From contig NZ_JH651384.1 of assembly GCF_000260135.1 (NCBI RefSeq), positions 3,580,693-3,644,692 on the forward strand: 64,000 nt of DNA, in the 5' to 3' direction. Shown piece after piece: positions 43,857 to 52,990 of the stretch. The DNA comes from Thiothrix nivea DSM 5205. Lineage in GTDB: Bacteria; Pseudomonadota; Gammaproteobacteria; Thiotrichales; Thiotrichaceae. The number at the start of each line of letters is the position of its first letter. Position 1 is the stretch's first letter. A program made the position numbers and the translations under genes. The notes under the pieces are model-generated. The model did not search any database. It was not told the DNA's origin and was given only the letters and a program-made list of their open reading frames with translations.

Positions 43857-44572
43857 GTCTGGACGGCAAGGGCGATGAGAAACTGCGTATCCAGGACTTG
43901 CACGCATTCTATGGCGAGTCGCACATCCTGCACGGTATTGACCTGCACGTAAACAAAGGGGAGTTGGTGACGTTGCTGGGGCGTAATGGCTCAGGGCGCT
44001 CCACGACCCTCAAGTCCATCATGAACATGGTTGGGCGGCGTTCTGGCAGCATTATGGTTAATGGTACGGAAACCATGCATATGGCAGCGCACCGTATCGC
44101 ACATTTGGGTATTGGTTTTTGTCCTGAAGAGCGCGGCATATTTTCCAGCCTTAATGTAGAAGAAAACCTGATGTTGCCGCCTTCGGTGCGCAGCGATGGC
44201 ATGAGTGTGGAAGAAATTTACGCCATGTTCCCCAATTTATACGAGCGCCGTTTTAGTCAGGGTACGCGCTTGTCAGGCGGGGAACAGCAAATGTTGGCCT
44301 TGGCGCGAATTTTACGTACAGGTGCCAATATCCTGCTGCTGGATGAAATTACCGAGGGGCTTGCCCCTGTGATTGTGCAGAAACTGGGTGAAGTGCTGGG
44401 TAAACTGAAACAACGCAATTTGACGATTTTGCTGGTGGAGCAGAATTTTCATTTTGCGGCCCCATTGGCTGACCGGCATTACGTTATGGAACACGGCCAT
44501 ATTGTGGAAGAGGTGCAGCAGTTTGAGCTGGAGGATAAACGTGGCCTGCTGAATACCTATCTGGGCGTATAA
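43853..44572 (+). CDS. livF: ABC transporter ATPase, LivF type
   Basis: 239 residues with Walker A LLGRNGSGRSTTLKSIMN (the Lys of the usual GKST is Arg here), the LivF hallmark IGFCPEERGIFSSLNVEENL, signature LSGGEQQMLALARIL and Walker B ILLLDEITEGLAP. The GRST variation at the P-loop is odd, because that Lys contacts the nucleotide phosphates; if real, this subunit may hydrolyse ATP poorly and the LivG site may dominate. Overlaps livG by four bases. Confidence 0.9.
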   Translation: MSLDGKGDEKLRIQDLHAFYGESHILHGIDLHVNKGELVTLLGRNGSGRSTTLKSIMNMVGRRSGSIMVNGTETMHMAAHRIAHLGIGFCPEERGIFSSLNVEENLMLPPSVRSDGMSVEEIYAMFPNLYERRFSQGTRLSGGEQQMLALARILRTGANILLLDEITEGLAPVIVQKLGEVLGKLKQRNLTILLVEQNFHFAAPLADRHYVMEHGHIVEEVQQFELEDKRGLLNTYLGV

Positions 44573-44603
44573 AACCTTAACTATTTTATCAGGAGAGAAG
44601 AGG

Positions 44604-45815
44604 ATGAGCATGAAGAATGTAATGTTGGCAACAGCTATTGCAATGGCATTGGGGATAAATAGCGCATATGCAGAGGGTATTTCCGATGACAAGGTTAAAA
44701 TCGGCGTGATGGCTGATATGGGGGGGACTTACGCGGATGCCTGTGGAAAAGGTTGTGTGGCTGCCATTGAAATGGCTGTTGCCGATTTCGGTGGTAAAGT
44801 ATTGGATAAACCTATTGAGGTTATTTCAGCGGATGACCAGAACAAGCCGGATATTGGTTCTGCTACGGCACGTGAATGGGTCGACAAGGAAAAAGTGGAT
44901 GCAGTCGGCGGGATTGTATCTTCGGCCGTCGGTTTGGCGGTAGGCCAAGTGTTAAAAGACGCGAAAAAACCTATGCTGATTTCCACGGCAGGTAGCCCGG
45001 CATTTTATACCAAGGCGTGTTCCCCGTTTAATGCGCACTGGACTTACGACGTCGTCGCGTTGGCCAATGGTACGGTGAAACCTCTGGTGGCAGAAGGCAA
45101 GAAAAAATGGTTCTTTATTACCGCTGATTATGAATTTGGTAATGCCCTGGAAAAGGCATCGACAGGTGTCATTGAGAAAAATGGTGGGGAAGTTGTGGGT
45201 GGTGTCAAAGTTCCGTTGGGTACGACAGACTTTTCCTCTTATATTTTGCAAGCCCAGTCAGCAGGGGCTGATGCAGTGGCATTCGCCAACGCAGGCAAGG
45301 ATTTTGTGAACTCGTTAAAGGCTGCGCATGAGTTTGGCCTGGATAAGAGCGCCACAATGGTGGGTTTGCTGGTGTTTGCTTCCGATGTTCAGGCGATTGA
45401 TCCAGCGGTGATTGGGGATATGAATCTGACTACCGGGTTTTATGGCGAAATGGATGATAAAACCAAGGAATGGTCAAAGCGTTACAAGGAAAAATTTGGC
45501 AAAACACCCGGAATGGGTCAGGCAGGGGCTTACTCATCGGTCATGCATTACCTGAATGCTGTGCAGGCAGCCGGTACGGATGAAGGTGAAGCTGTGATGG
45601 CAAAAATGAAATCCACCAAGCCTGATGATTTCTTTGCACGTAATGCCGAGTTGCGTGCTGATGGGCGCATGGTGCATGACATGTATTTTGCCCGTGTGAA
45701 AAAAGCGGATGAACGTGCCAATGAAGATGATATTTTCGAGGTGAAACAAACACTGGCAGGTAATGATGTATTCTTGCCGATGTCTCCCGAGTGTGATTTT
45801 GGCGCTAAGAAGTAA
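44604..45815 (+). CDS. Periplasmic substrate-binding protein of the Liv-type transporter
   Basis: 403 residues with a signal peptide ending ...NSAYA and the type I periplasmic fold of LivJ-like proteins: DKVKIGVMADMGGTYADACG, VDAVGGIVSSAVGLAVG, FFITADYEFGNALEKA, GADAVAFANAGKDFV and a closing cysteine-containing SPECDFGAKK. Paired cysteines (ACGKGC, ACSPFNAH) may be disulphide-bonded. This subgroup is often tied to aromatic or aliphatic acids rather than amino acids. Ligand is unknown. It follows the two ATPases with a strong ribosome-binding site (AGGAGAGAAGAGG). Confidence 0.88.
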   Translation: MSMKNVMLATAIAMALGINSAYAEGISDDKVKIGVMADMGGTYADACGKGCVAAIEMAVADFGGKVLDKPIEVISADDQNKPDIGSATAREWVDKEKVDAVGGIVSSAVGLAVGQVLKDAKKPMLISTAGSPAFYTKACSPFNAHWTYDVVALANGTVKPLVAEGKKKWFFITADYEFGNALEKASTGVIEKNGGEVVGGVKVPLGTTDFSSYILQAQSAGADAVAFANAGKDFVNSLKAAHEFGLDKSATMVGLLVFASDVQAIDPAVIGDMNLTTGFYGEMDDKTKEWSKRYKEKFGKTPGMGQAGAYSSVMHYLNAVQAAGTDEGEAVMAKMKSTKPDDFFARNAELRADGRMVHDMYFARVKKADERANEDDIFEVKQTLAGNDVFLPMSPECDFGAKK

Positions 45816-45878
45816 AGCGTGACAAGGGTGTTGATGATTCTGTCAGCACCTTTCCATTTATCATTCAAAGGTGGTTTT

Positions 45879-46766
45879 ATGGAGACATTCCTCGGCATCA
45901 ACCCCGCTGCTTTGTTCGGCCAATTGTTGGTTGGTTTGATCAATGGTTCGTTTTATGCATTGTTGAGTTTGGGTCTGGCGATTATTTTTGGCCTATTGCG
46001 CATTATAAATTTCGCCCAGGGTGCTCTGTATATGATTGGTGCATTTCTTGCGTGGCTGGGTCTACACTATTTAGGTATCAATTACTGGGCTGCGCTGATT
46101 TTAGTGCCTGTAGCGGTTGGCCTTTTGAGTATCGTGATTGAACGTGTTTTGATTCGTCCGATTGCGCATGAAGACCATTTGTATGGTTTGCTGCTGACAT
46201 TCGGCGTGGCATTGGTATTGCAAGGTCTGTTAACCCACCTATTCGGTTCTTCCGGTTTGCCATATTCCATTCCAGAAACGCTGGCTGGTGGGGTCAATAT
46301 GGGTTTTATGTATTTGCCTGTTTATCGTGGCTGGATCATTCTGGTTTCCTTGTTGGTGTGCTGGGGGGCGTGGTGGACGATTGAAAAAACCAAGTTGGGT
46401 GCTTATTTACGGGCCGGTACAGAGAATTCACGTTTACTGCAAGGTTTTGGCGTGAATGTGCCATTAATGGTGACATTAACGTTTGGTTTCGGTGGCGCAC
46501 TGGCGGGTTTGGCGGGTGTTTTGGCTGCGCCTATTTATTCTGTGAGTCCTGATATGGGTTCCAATCTGCTTATTGTTGTATTTGCCATTGTGGTTATTGG
46601 TGGGATGGGGTCTATTGGTGGCGCGATTCTCACCGGTATCGGCATGGGCGTTATTGAGGGCTTGACTAAGTATTTTTACCCTGAGGCATCCAATACCGTT
46701 ATTTTTGTGGTGATGGTGCTGGTGTTATTGCTCAAACCGGCAGGTTTGTTCGGGAAGGAGGCTTGA
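45879..46766 (+). CDS. livH: Liv-type ABC transporter permease LivH
   Basis: 295 residues from the ATG at 45879 (METFLGINPAALFGQLL), preceded by AAAGGTGG; the frame is open to 45819 but the earlier codons lack family likeness. About eight membrane segments, with the LivH motif LIIFGLLRIINFAQGALYMIGAF and the loop TENSRLLQGFGVNVPLMVTLTF followed by GALAGLAGVLAAPI. Forms the channel with LivM. Confidence 0.9.
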   Translation: METFLGINPAALFGQLLVGLINGSFYALLSLGLAIIFGLLRIINFAQGALYMIGAFLAWLGLHYLGINYWAALILVPVAVGLLSIVIERVLIRPIAHEDHLYGLLLTFGVALVLQGLLTHLFGSSGLPYSIPETLAGGVNMGFMYLPVYRGWIILVSLLVCWGAWWTIEKTKLGAYLRAGTENSRLLQGFGVNVPLMVTLTFGFGGALAGLAGVLAAPIYSVSPDMGSNLLIVVFAIVVIGGMGSIGGAILTGIGMGVIEGLTKYFYPEASNTVIFVVMVLVLLLKPAGLFGKEA

Positions 46767-46770
46767 ATCC

Positions 46771-47709
46771 ATGATGATGAATTTCCTGCATAGCCGTGTA
46801 TTCATTTGGTTATTGCTGGGTGTTGCTCTACTGATGCCGTGGGTCATGTATCCGGTTTTTTTAATGAAGGTCTTGTGTTTTGCCCTGTTTGCCAGTGCCT
46901 TTAACCTGTTACTGGGTTTCGTTGGTATGTTGTCGTTTGGCCATGCTGCTTTTCTGGCAACCGGTGGTTATGTGACCGGATATTTTATGTCGCAATTTGG
47001 TTTGAGTACCGAAATGGGCATTTTGCTGGGTACTGCTGCCGCAACATTGCTGGGTTTTATCTTCGGCAAACTGGCAGTTAAACGGGAGGGTATTTATTTT
47101 GCGATGGTAACGCTGGCGCTGGCGCAACTGGTTTTTTTCTTGTATATCCAGGCGCCGTTTACGGGTGGCGAGAATGGTTTGCAAGGCATTCCGCGTGGCA
47201 AGCTGTTCGGCGTTATCGACATGAATAACAACAGGGTGATGTATTACTTTGTGCTGGCAGTATTCCTGTTTGGGTTCTGGTTAATCCACCGCACGATCCA
47301 CTCCCCCTTTGGGCAGGTTTTAAAAGCGATCCGGGAAAATGAGCCACGTGCCATTTCCTTGGGTTACAACGTCAAACAATACAAGCTGCTGGCATTTGTT
47401 ATTTCAGCTGCCTTGTCCGGTTTGGCGGGTTCTACCAAAGCACTGGTGTTTCAGCTGGAGTCGCTGACAGATGCGCATTGGCATATGTCGGGTGAGGTCG
47501 TGTTAATGACGCTGCTGGGGGGAATGGGGACAGTGTTTGGCCCAATCCTGGGGGCAGGTGTTGTGGTTGGTATCCAGAACTTCTTTGCGGGCGGTGAGTT
47601 TGGCAACTATGTCCACATCATTATGGGAGCCATTTTTGTCGTGTGCGTGCTTTTGTTCAGAAACGGTATTGCCGGTGAGTTTAACAAGTTCGTGAAAAAT
47701 AATTTCTAG
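46771..47709 (+). CDS. livM: Liv-type ABC transporter permease LivM
   Basis: 312 residues with ten or so hydrophobic segments. LivM motifs are seen in FASAFNLLLGFVGMLSFGHAAFLATGGYV (read in parts), the cytoplasmic loop AIRENEPRAISLGYNVKQYKLLAFVISA, and GEVVLMTLLGGMGTVFGPILGAGVV. It starts five bases after livH and has a GGAAGGAGG ribosome-binding site. Confidence 0.9.
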   Translation: MMMNFLHSRVFIWLLLGVALLMPWVMYPVFLMKVLCFALFASAFNLLLGFVGMLSFGHAAFLATGGYVTGYFMSQFGLSTEMGILLGTAAATLLGFIFGKLAVKREGIYFAMVTLALAQLVFFLYIQAPFTGGENGLQGIPRGKLFGVIDMNNNRVMYYFVLAVFLFGFWLIHRTIHSPFGQVLKAIRENEPRAISLGYNVKQYKLLAFVISAALSGLAGSTKALVFQLESLTDAHWHMSGEVVLMTLLGGMGTVFGPILGAGVVVGIQNFFAGGEFGNYVHIIMGAIFVVCVLLFRNGIAGEFNKFVKNNF

Positions 47710-47728
47710 GATGCAGGAGGAGATGGAC

Positions 47729-49372
47729 ATGTCCGAAATTAATATCTACAGCCAGCATTTGGAACAGGTCGCGGCAAATTACGAAGCGCTTAGCCCGCTG
47801 ACGTTTTTGGAACGCGCCGCCAGTGTCTTTCCTGAGCGGATTGCGGTGGTGCACGGTGAGGTACGCCGTACCTGGGCTGAAACATATCGCCGCTGCTGCC
47901 AGTTGGCGAGCGCCTTGAGCCAGCGTGGTATCGGGGTCGGTGATACGGTTTCCATTATTTGCCCCAATCTGCCGGAACATTTTGAGGCACATTTCGGCGT
48001 TCCCATGGTCGGTGCGGTGCTGAATTCCATCAACACCCGTCTGGATGCAGCATCGGTGGCTTTTATCCTCAAACATGCGGAGGCCAAAGTCCTGATAACC
48101 GAGCGCGAAATGGCCGCTGTCGTCAACCATGCACTGTCCCTGCTGGAAGATGATGAGTATCCGCTGCCATTCGTGATTGATATTGATGATCCCACGTTTG
48201 TGGGGGGCGCGTTGCTGGGGGATGTGACCTACGAACAGTTCATTGCGGCGGGTATCCCGGGGTTTGCATGGCGTCGTCCTGATGATGAATGGAATGCCAT
48301 CAGTTTGAACTACACCTCTGGTACAACGGGCGACCCCAAGGGGGTGGTATACCACCATCGTGGTGCACACCTGAATGCGGTCAGCAACGTGCTGTCATGG
48401 GGGATGCCGAACGGTGCTGTCTACCTGTGGACGTTGCCGATGTTCCATTGCAATGGCTGGTGTTTCCCCTGGACGGTCGCAGCTGTAGCCGGGACGAATG
48501 TGTGCTTGCGGCATGTGCGTGCTGATCAAATCCTCGCAGCGATCAAGGCTGAAAAAGTTGACCACATGTGCGGTGCCCCCATTGTGCTGAGCATGATGAT
48601 GGGAGCGCCAGCGGAACAGAAAGCCGGTATCAGCCATCAGGTTAAAGTCATGACCGCTGGTGCGCCACCACCCGCCGCCGTCATTCAGGGCATGGAGGAA
48701 ATGGGTTTTGATGTCACCCAGGTCTACGGTTTGACGGAAACCTATGGCCCCTGCGTCGTGAGTGAGTGGCAACACGACTGGGATGGCTTGCCCATTGCCG
48801 AACGCGCCCGCCTCAAGGCGCGGCAAGGCGTGCGCGTCCAGTTGCAGGAAGGTTTGATGGTTGCTGACCCAGCCACGCTGGAACCCGTTGAGCGTGACGG
48901 TGAAACCATCGGCGAAATTTTCATGCGCGGCAATATTGTCATGAAAGGCTACCTGAAAAATCCCGCAACCACGGCTGCCGCGTTTGCCGGTGGCTGGTTT
49001 CACTCTGGGGATTTGGCGGTTTGGCATCCCGATGGTTATGTCGAAATCAAAGACCGTTCCAAGGACATTATCATTTCCGGCGGTGAAAATATTTCCAGTA
49101 TTGAACTGGAAGATACCCTTTACCGTCATCCTGCGGTTCAGGATGTTGCCGTCGTCGCCCGCCAGGACGAGAAATGGGGCGAAGTACCCTGTGCATTCAT
49201 CAAGTTAAAGGATGGCGCAAACTTGAGTGAAGAGGATGTGATCGCGTATTGCCGTGAAAACATGGCGCGTTTCAAAGTTCCCAAAAAGGTGGTCTTTGTT
49301 GATTTACCCCGTACCTCAACAGGGAAAGTCCAGAAATTTATCCTGCGGGAGTGGGCGCAGGCAGCCGATTAA
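47729..49372 (+). CDS. Acyl-CoA synthetase (AMP-forming), FadD3/short-to-medium-chain type
   Basis: 547 residues from the ATG at 47729, chosen because AGGAGG lies eight bases before it. Adenylation motifs: LNYTSGTTGDPKGVVYHHRG, the A5 region QVYGLTETYGP, FHSGDLAVWHPDGYVEIKDRSKDIIISGGENIS (in parts) and the catalytic Lys near TSTGKVQKFILRE. It activates the imported carboxylic acid as its CoA thioester. The sequence most resembles the methylmalonyl/medium-chain-type ligases often placed with beta-oxidation genes. It ends at a hairpin terminator, closing the transporter transcript. Confidence 0.88.
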   Translation: MSEINIYSQHLEQVAANYEALSPLTFLERAASVFPERIAVVHGEVRRTWAETYRRCCQLASALSQRGIGVGDTVSIICPNLPEHFEAHFGVPMVGAVLNSINTRLDAASVAFILKHAEAKVLITEREMAAVVNHALSLLEDDEYPLPFVIDIDDPTFVGGALLGDVTYEQFIAAGIPGFAWRRPDDEWNAISLNYTSGTTGDPKGVVYHHRGAHLNAVSNVLSWGMPNGAVYLWTLPMFHCNGWCFPWTVAAVAGTNVCLRHVRADQILAAIKAEKVDHMCGAPIVLSMMMGAPAEQKAGISHQVKVMTAGAPPPAAVIQGMEEMGFDVTQVYGLTETYGPCVVSEWQHDWDGLPIAERARLKARQGVRVQLQEGLMVADPATLEPVERDGETIGEIFMRGNIVMKGYLKNPATTAAAFAGGWFHSGDLAVWHPDGYVEIKDRSKDIIISGGENISSIELEDTLYRHPAVQDVAVVARQDEKWGEVPCAFIKLKDGANLSEEDVIAYCRENMARFKVPKKVVFVDLPRTSTGKVQKFILREWAQAAD

Positions 49373-49424
49373 ACGTGGTTTATAACCGGGCACTGACTCC
49401 TCATCTGAATTGCCCGTTCTGCTT

Positions 49425-49450
49425 GGGGGTGGTGGTACACCCCCCTGTTT
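49425..49450 (+). terminator. Terminator between synthetase and etfB
   Basis: GGGGGTG and CACCCCC form a 7-bp stem around GTGGTA, followed by CTGTTTTT. It separates the transporter-ligase unit from the ETF-dehydrogenase unit, though partial read-through is possible. Confidence 0.65.
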
Positions 49451-49494
49451 TTGCGTCTGCTGAGTGATGCCGAACCAACAAGAAGGATTGTGTG

Positions 49495-50247
49495 ATGAAA
49501 ATAGTCGTAGCCGTCAAACGGGTGATTGATTACAGCGTGAAAGTCCGCGTCAAACCAGACAACAGTAACGTTGACCTGAGCAATGTGAAAATGTCGACCA
49601 ACCCGTTTTGCGAAATTGCCGTGGAAGCTGCGGTGCGCTTGAAAGAGTCTGGTGTAGCAAGTGAAGTCGTGGTGGTTTCCATTGGCCCGAAACAGGCGCA
49701 AGAGCAGATCCGCGCCGCGCTGGCGATGGGCGCAGACCGTGGGGTGTGGATCGAAACCGATGATACCGGGTTGAACCCCCTGAGCATTGCCAAGTTACTG
49801 CACAAGGTTGTACAAGACGAACAACCGGGTTTGGTTTTGCTCGGCAAGCAAGCCATTGATTCCGACAACAACCAGACCGGGCAAATGCTTTCCGCATTGT
49901 CTGGCTACCCGCAAGCCACCTTTGCTTCCAGGGTTGTGGTTGCAGATGGCAAAGCGCAAGTCACCCGCGAAATTGACGGTGGCTTGCAAACCTTGGGCGT
50001 GACCTTACCTGCGATTGTCACCACTGACCTGCGTTTGAACGAGCCACGTTACATCAAGCTCCCTGACATCATGAAAGCCAAGAAGAAACCATTGGTGGCA
50101 ACTTCAGCGGTGGCTTTAGGCGTCAGTATGACGAATACCGTGACCTTGTTGGCTGTCGAGCCACCGGCTGAGCGCAGTGCGGGGGTCAAGGTCGATAGCG
50201 TGGACGCGCTGCTGGATTGCCTGAAAAATCAGGCGAAAGTGCTGTAA
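49495..50247 (+). CDS. etfB: Electron transfer flavoprotein beta subunit
   Basis: 250 residues from the ATG at 49495. EtfB motifs are clear: [59 protein letters not shown] (AMP-binding region) and the recognition-loop-like [20 protein letters not shown]. With EtfA it carries electrons from acyl-CoA dehydrogenase to ETF-QO. AAGGA precedes the start. A GTG three bases upstream is an alternative start. Confidence 0.95.
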   Translation: MKIVVAVKRVIDYSVKVRVKPDNSNVDLSNVKMSTNPFCEIAVEAAVRLKESGVASEVVVVSIGPKQAQEQIRAALAMGADRGVWIETDDTGLNPLSIAKLLHKVVQDEQPGLVLLGKQAIDSDNNQTGQMLSALSGYPQATFASRVVVADGKAQVTREIDGGLQTLGVTLPAIVTTDLRLNEPRYIKLPDIMKAKKKPLVATSAVALGVSMTNTVTLLAVEPPAERSAGVKVDSVDALLDCLKNQAKVL

Positions 50248-50261
50248 GGGGAGGATTTCAT

Positions 50262-51191
50262 ATGACTATTTTGATGATTGCCGAACACGATAATGCCAGC
50301 CTCAAGCCAGCGACCCTGAATGCTTTGGGCGCAGCGCAGCAAATCGGTGGTGAGATTGATGTCCTGGTGGCAGGTAGTGATTGCCAGGCCGTGGCGCAAG
50401 CAGTGGTGGCGGTGGCTGGCGTGCGTACCGTCCTGGTGGCGGATAATGCCGCTTACGCCCAGCAGCTGGCCGAGAATGTCAGTCAGTTGGTGGCAAAACT
50501 CGCGCCGGGTTACAGCCATGTCCTTACCCCGGCAACGACCTCGGGCAAAGATTTCATGCCCCGCGCGGCAGCCTTGCTGGATATGAACATGGTCGGTGAT
50601 GTGATTGGGGTGGTTAGCCCTGATACCTTCAAACGCCCGATTTACGCGGGCAATGCGATTGCGACAGTGCAAAGCCATGACCGCATCAAACTGCTGACCG
50701 TGCGGGGTACGGCGTTCGATGCGGTGGCTGCCAGTGGTGGTAGTGCTGCGATCGAGAAGGTGGGTGAGGTGTTTGCCGCTGACAAGACCACTTTCATTGG
50801 GGCGGAAATTGTCAAATCCGACCGCCCTGAGCTGACGGTGGCCAAAGTTGTTGTGTCTGGCGGGCGCGGTTTGGGGTCTGGTGAAAACTTTAGCCTGATT
50901 TACCAGCTTGCCGACAAACTGGGGGCTGCGGTGGGGGCATCGAGGGCAGCAGTCGATGCGGGTTACGTGCCGAACGACATGCAAGTCGGGCAAACTGGCA
51001 AAGTCGTTGCGCCTGGCTTGTATATTGCGGTAGGCATTTCCGGCGCGATCCAGCATTTGGCGGGCATGAAAGATTCCAAGGTGATTGTAGCCATCAATAA
51101 AGACCCCGAAGCCCCGATCTTTCAGGTGGCCGATTATGGCCTGGTGGGGGATTTGTTCACCGTCATCCCGGAACTGATTGAGAAAGTTTAA
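50262..51191 (+). CDS. etfA: Electron transfer flavoprotein alpha subunit
   Basis: 309 residues from the ATG at 50262 ([19 protein letters not shown]), preceded by GGGGAGG. The FAD-binding C-terminal half has [50 protein letters not shown] (in parts) and [20 protein letters not shown]. Forms the heterodimer with EtfB encoded 14 bases upstream. Confidence 0.96.
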   Translation: MTILMIAEHDNASLKPATLNALGAAQQIGGEIDVLVAGSDCQAVAQAVVAVAGVRTVLVADNAAYAQQLAENVSQLVAKLAPGYSHVLTPATTSGKDFMPRAAALLDMNMVGDVIGVVSPDTFKRPIYAGNAIATVQSHDRIKLLTVRGTAFDAVAASGGSAAIEKVGEVFAADKTTFIGAEIVKSDRPELTVAKVVVSGGRGLGSGENFSLIYQLADKLGAAVGASRAAVDAGYVPNDMQVGQTGKVVAPGLYIAVGISGAIQHLAGMKDSKVIVAINKDPEAPIFQVADYGLVGDLFTVIPELIEKV

Positions 51192-51206
51192 GCAGGAGCA
51201 TTACGC

Positions 51207-52976
51207 ATGAGTTACGTACACCCTTATCAAGATGCTGAATTCGTTTTGCGTCATATTGTCGGTTTCGACGCGCTGTGTACCGATGCGGGGCTGGATGAAG
51301 TCAATACAGACCTCGCGGTGGCGATACTGGATGAGGCAGGCAAAATGGGTACTGAAGTCCTCGCGCCACTCAACCGGGTAGGGGATGCAAACCCTGCGAA
51401 ATTGGGTGGGTCGGGTGTAGAGCAGTCACCGGGTTTTAAGGAGGCTTATTCACAATTTGCCGAAGCAGGCTGGTTATCGCTGACCGTGCGTGAAGAGTTC
51501 GGCGGGCAAAACCTGCCAAACGTCCTGGGTACTGCCGTGAATGAAATCTGGCAGTCCGCCAATCTGGCTTACGGCCTTTGCCCACTGTTAAGCCAGGGGG
51601 CGATGGAAAGTATCGCGCATCATGCCAGTGCTGCGTTGCAACAGGCTTATTTGCCGAAAATGGCAACAGGTGAGTGGACAGGTACCATGAACCTGACTGA
51701 GCCAGATGCAGGCTCGGATTTGGCCGCTGTTAAAACCAGGGCCATTGCCGAAGGCGACCACTACCGCATTTCCGGGCAGAAAATCTTTATTACCTGGGGT
51801 GATCATCAAATGACACCTAATATTGTGCATCTGGTGCTGGCGCGCTTGCCGGATGCGCCAGCGGGCGTCAAAGGCATTTCCCTGTTTATCGTGCCCAAGT
51901 TCATGCTGGATGAAAACGGCGAGCCGGGCGAGCGCAACGCTGTGCAGTGCCTGTCGCTGGAACACAAGTTAGGTATCCACGGCAGCCCAACCTGCGTGAT
52001 GGAATTTGATCAGGCCGTCGGTTATCTGGTGGGCGAAGCCAACAAGGGTTTGTCGTATATGTTCACCATGATGAACCATGCCCGCCAGTCTGTGGGGTTA
52101 CAAGGGCTGGCCATTGCCGAGCGCGCTTATCAGCAAGCCCGCCAGTATGCCAAGGAACGCCTGCAAGGCACGCGCCGTGACGGTTCGCGCATTCCGATTA
52201 TCCAGCACCCGGATGTGCGCCGCATGTTGTTGACCATGAAAGCTTGTATTGAAGCAATGCGGGCATTGGCTTTCACTGCGTCGGCTGAAATTGACCGGGC
52301 GCGTTATGCGCAGGATGCCACGCAAAAAGCCCTGCACGCGGCACGGGTGGAGCTGTTGACGCCGATTGTCAAAGGCTGGCTGACGGAAATGTCTCAAGAG
52401 TTGACTTCCCTGGGGATTCAGGTTCATGGCGGCATGGGGTATGTGGAAGAAACCGGCGCGGCACAGCATTACCGTGATGCACGCATCCTGACCATTTATG
52501 AGGGGACAACCGGAATTCAGGCGCTCGACTTTATCGGGCGTAAAACCCTGGCCGATCAGGGGGCAGCTTTATTAGCCCTGCTTCAGGAAATGGATCAGGT
52601 TGCGGATGAATTGCGTGAAATAACCTACCCCGACCAACATGTCTGCAAAGGTTTCGAGAATGCCCTGGGCATGGGGGTGGAAGCCCGCGAATGGGTATTG
52701 AGCCATGCTGCGGATGACGCACATTTTGCTGGTAGCGCCAGTGTCAACTTCCTGATGTTGTTTGGTTATTTGTGCGGTGGGTGGTTGTTGGTCAGTGGCG
52801 CGCTACAGGCCAAAGCGATGCTGGATACGGGCGCAGGGGATACGGATTTCCTGCAAGCCAAATTATTGAGCGCCCGCTTTTACTGTGAGCATGTTTTACC
52901 GCGTACAGGGGCTTGCCTGGCGGCGTTGAAAGCCGGTAGTTCCAGCATTATGGCGATGTCGGAAGACCAGTTTTAG
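51207..52976 (+). CDS. Acyl-CoA dehydrogenase, long form with extra C-terminal domain
   Basis: 589 residues. The classic catalytic core has GWLSLTVREEFGGQNLP, FAD/substrate motifs TGTMNLTEPDAGSDLAA, YRISGQKIFITWGDH, and the RDARILTIYEGTTGIQAL flavin-binding segment, whose Glu is the catalytic base position in short-chain types. The last 100 residues form the C-terminal domain seen in the FadE family around 590-600 residues. It introduces the 2,3 double bond, passing electrons to EtfAB encoded immediately upstream. The preferred chain length cannot be read from sequence. Confidence 0.92.
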   Translation: MSYVHPYQDAEFVLRHIVGFDALCTDAGLDEVNTDLAVAILDEAGKMGTEVLAPLNRVGDANPAKLGGSGVEQSPGFKEAYSQFAEAGWLSLTVREEFGGQNLPNVLGTAVNEIWQSANLAYGLCPLLSQGAMESIAHHASAALQQAYLPKMATGEWTGTMNLTEPDAGSDLAAVKTRAIAEGDHYRISGQKIFITWGDHQMTPNIVHLVLARLPDAPAGVKGISLFIVPKFMLDENGEPGERNAVQCLSLEHKLGIHGSPTCVMEFDQAVGYLVGEANKGLSYMFTMMNHARQSVGLQGLAIAERAYQQARQYAKERLQGTRRDGSRIPIIQHPDVRRMLLTMKACIEAMRALAFTASAEIDRARYAQDATQKALHAARVELLTPIVKGWLTEMSQELTSLGIQVHGGMGYVEETGAAQHYRDARILTIYEGTTGIQALDFIGRKTLADQGAALLALLQEMDQVADELREITYPDQHVCKGFENALGMGVEAREWVLSHAADDAHFAGSASVNFLMLFGYLCGGWLLVSGALQAKAMLDTGAGDTDFLQAKLLSARFYCEHVLPRTGACLAALKAGSSSIMAMSEDQF

Positions 52977-52990
52977 ACGAGGGGCATCCC

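Noticed and set aside
43080-45815. True branched-chain amino acid transporter
   Set aside because: Family names come from the fold only; the operon continues with acyl-CoA ligase and beta-oxidation genes, so a carboxylic-acid cargo is more likely.
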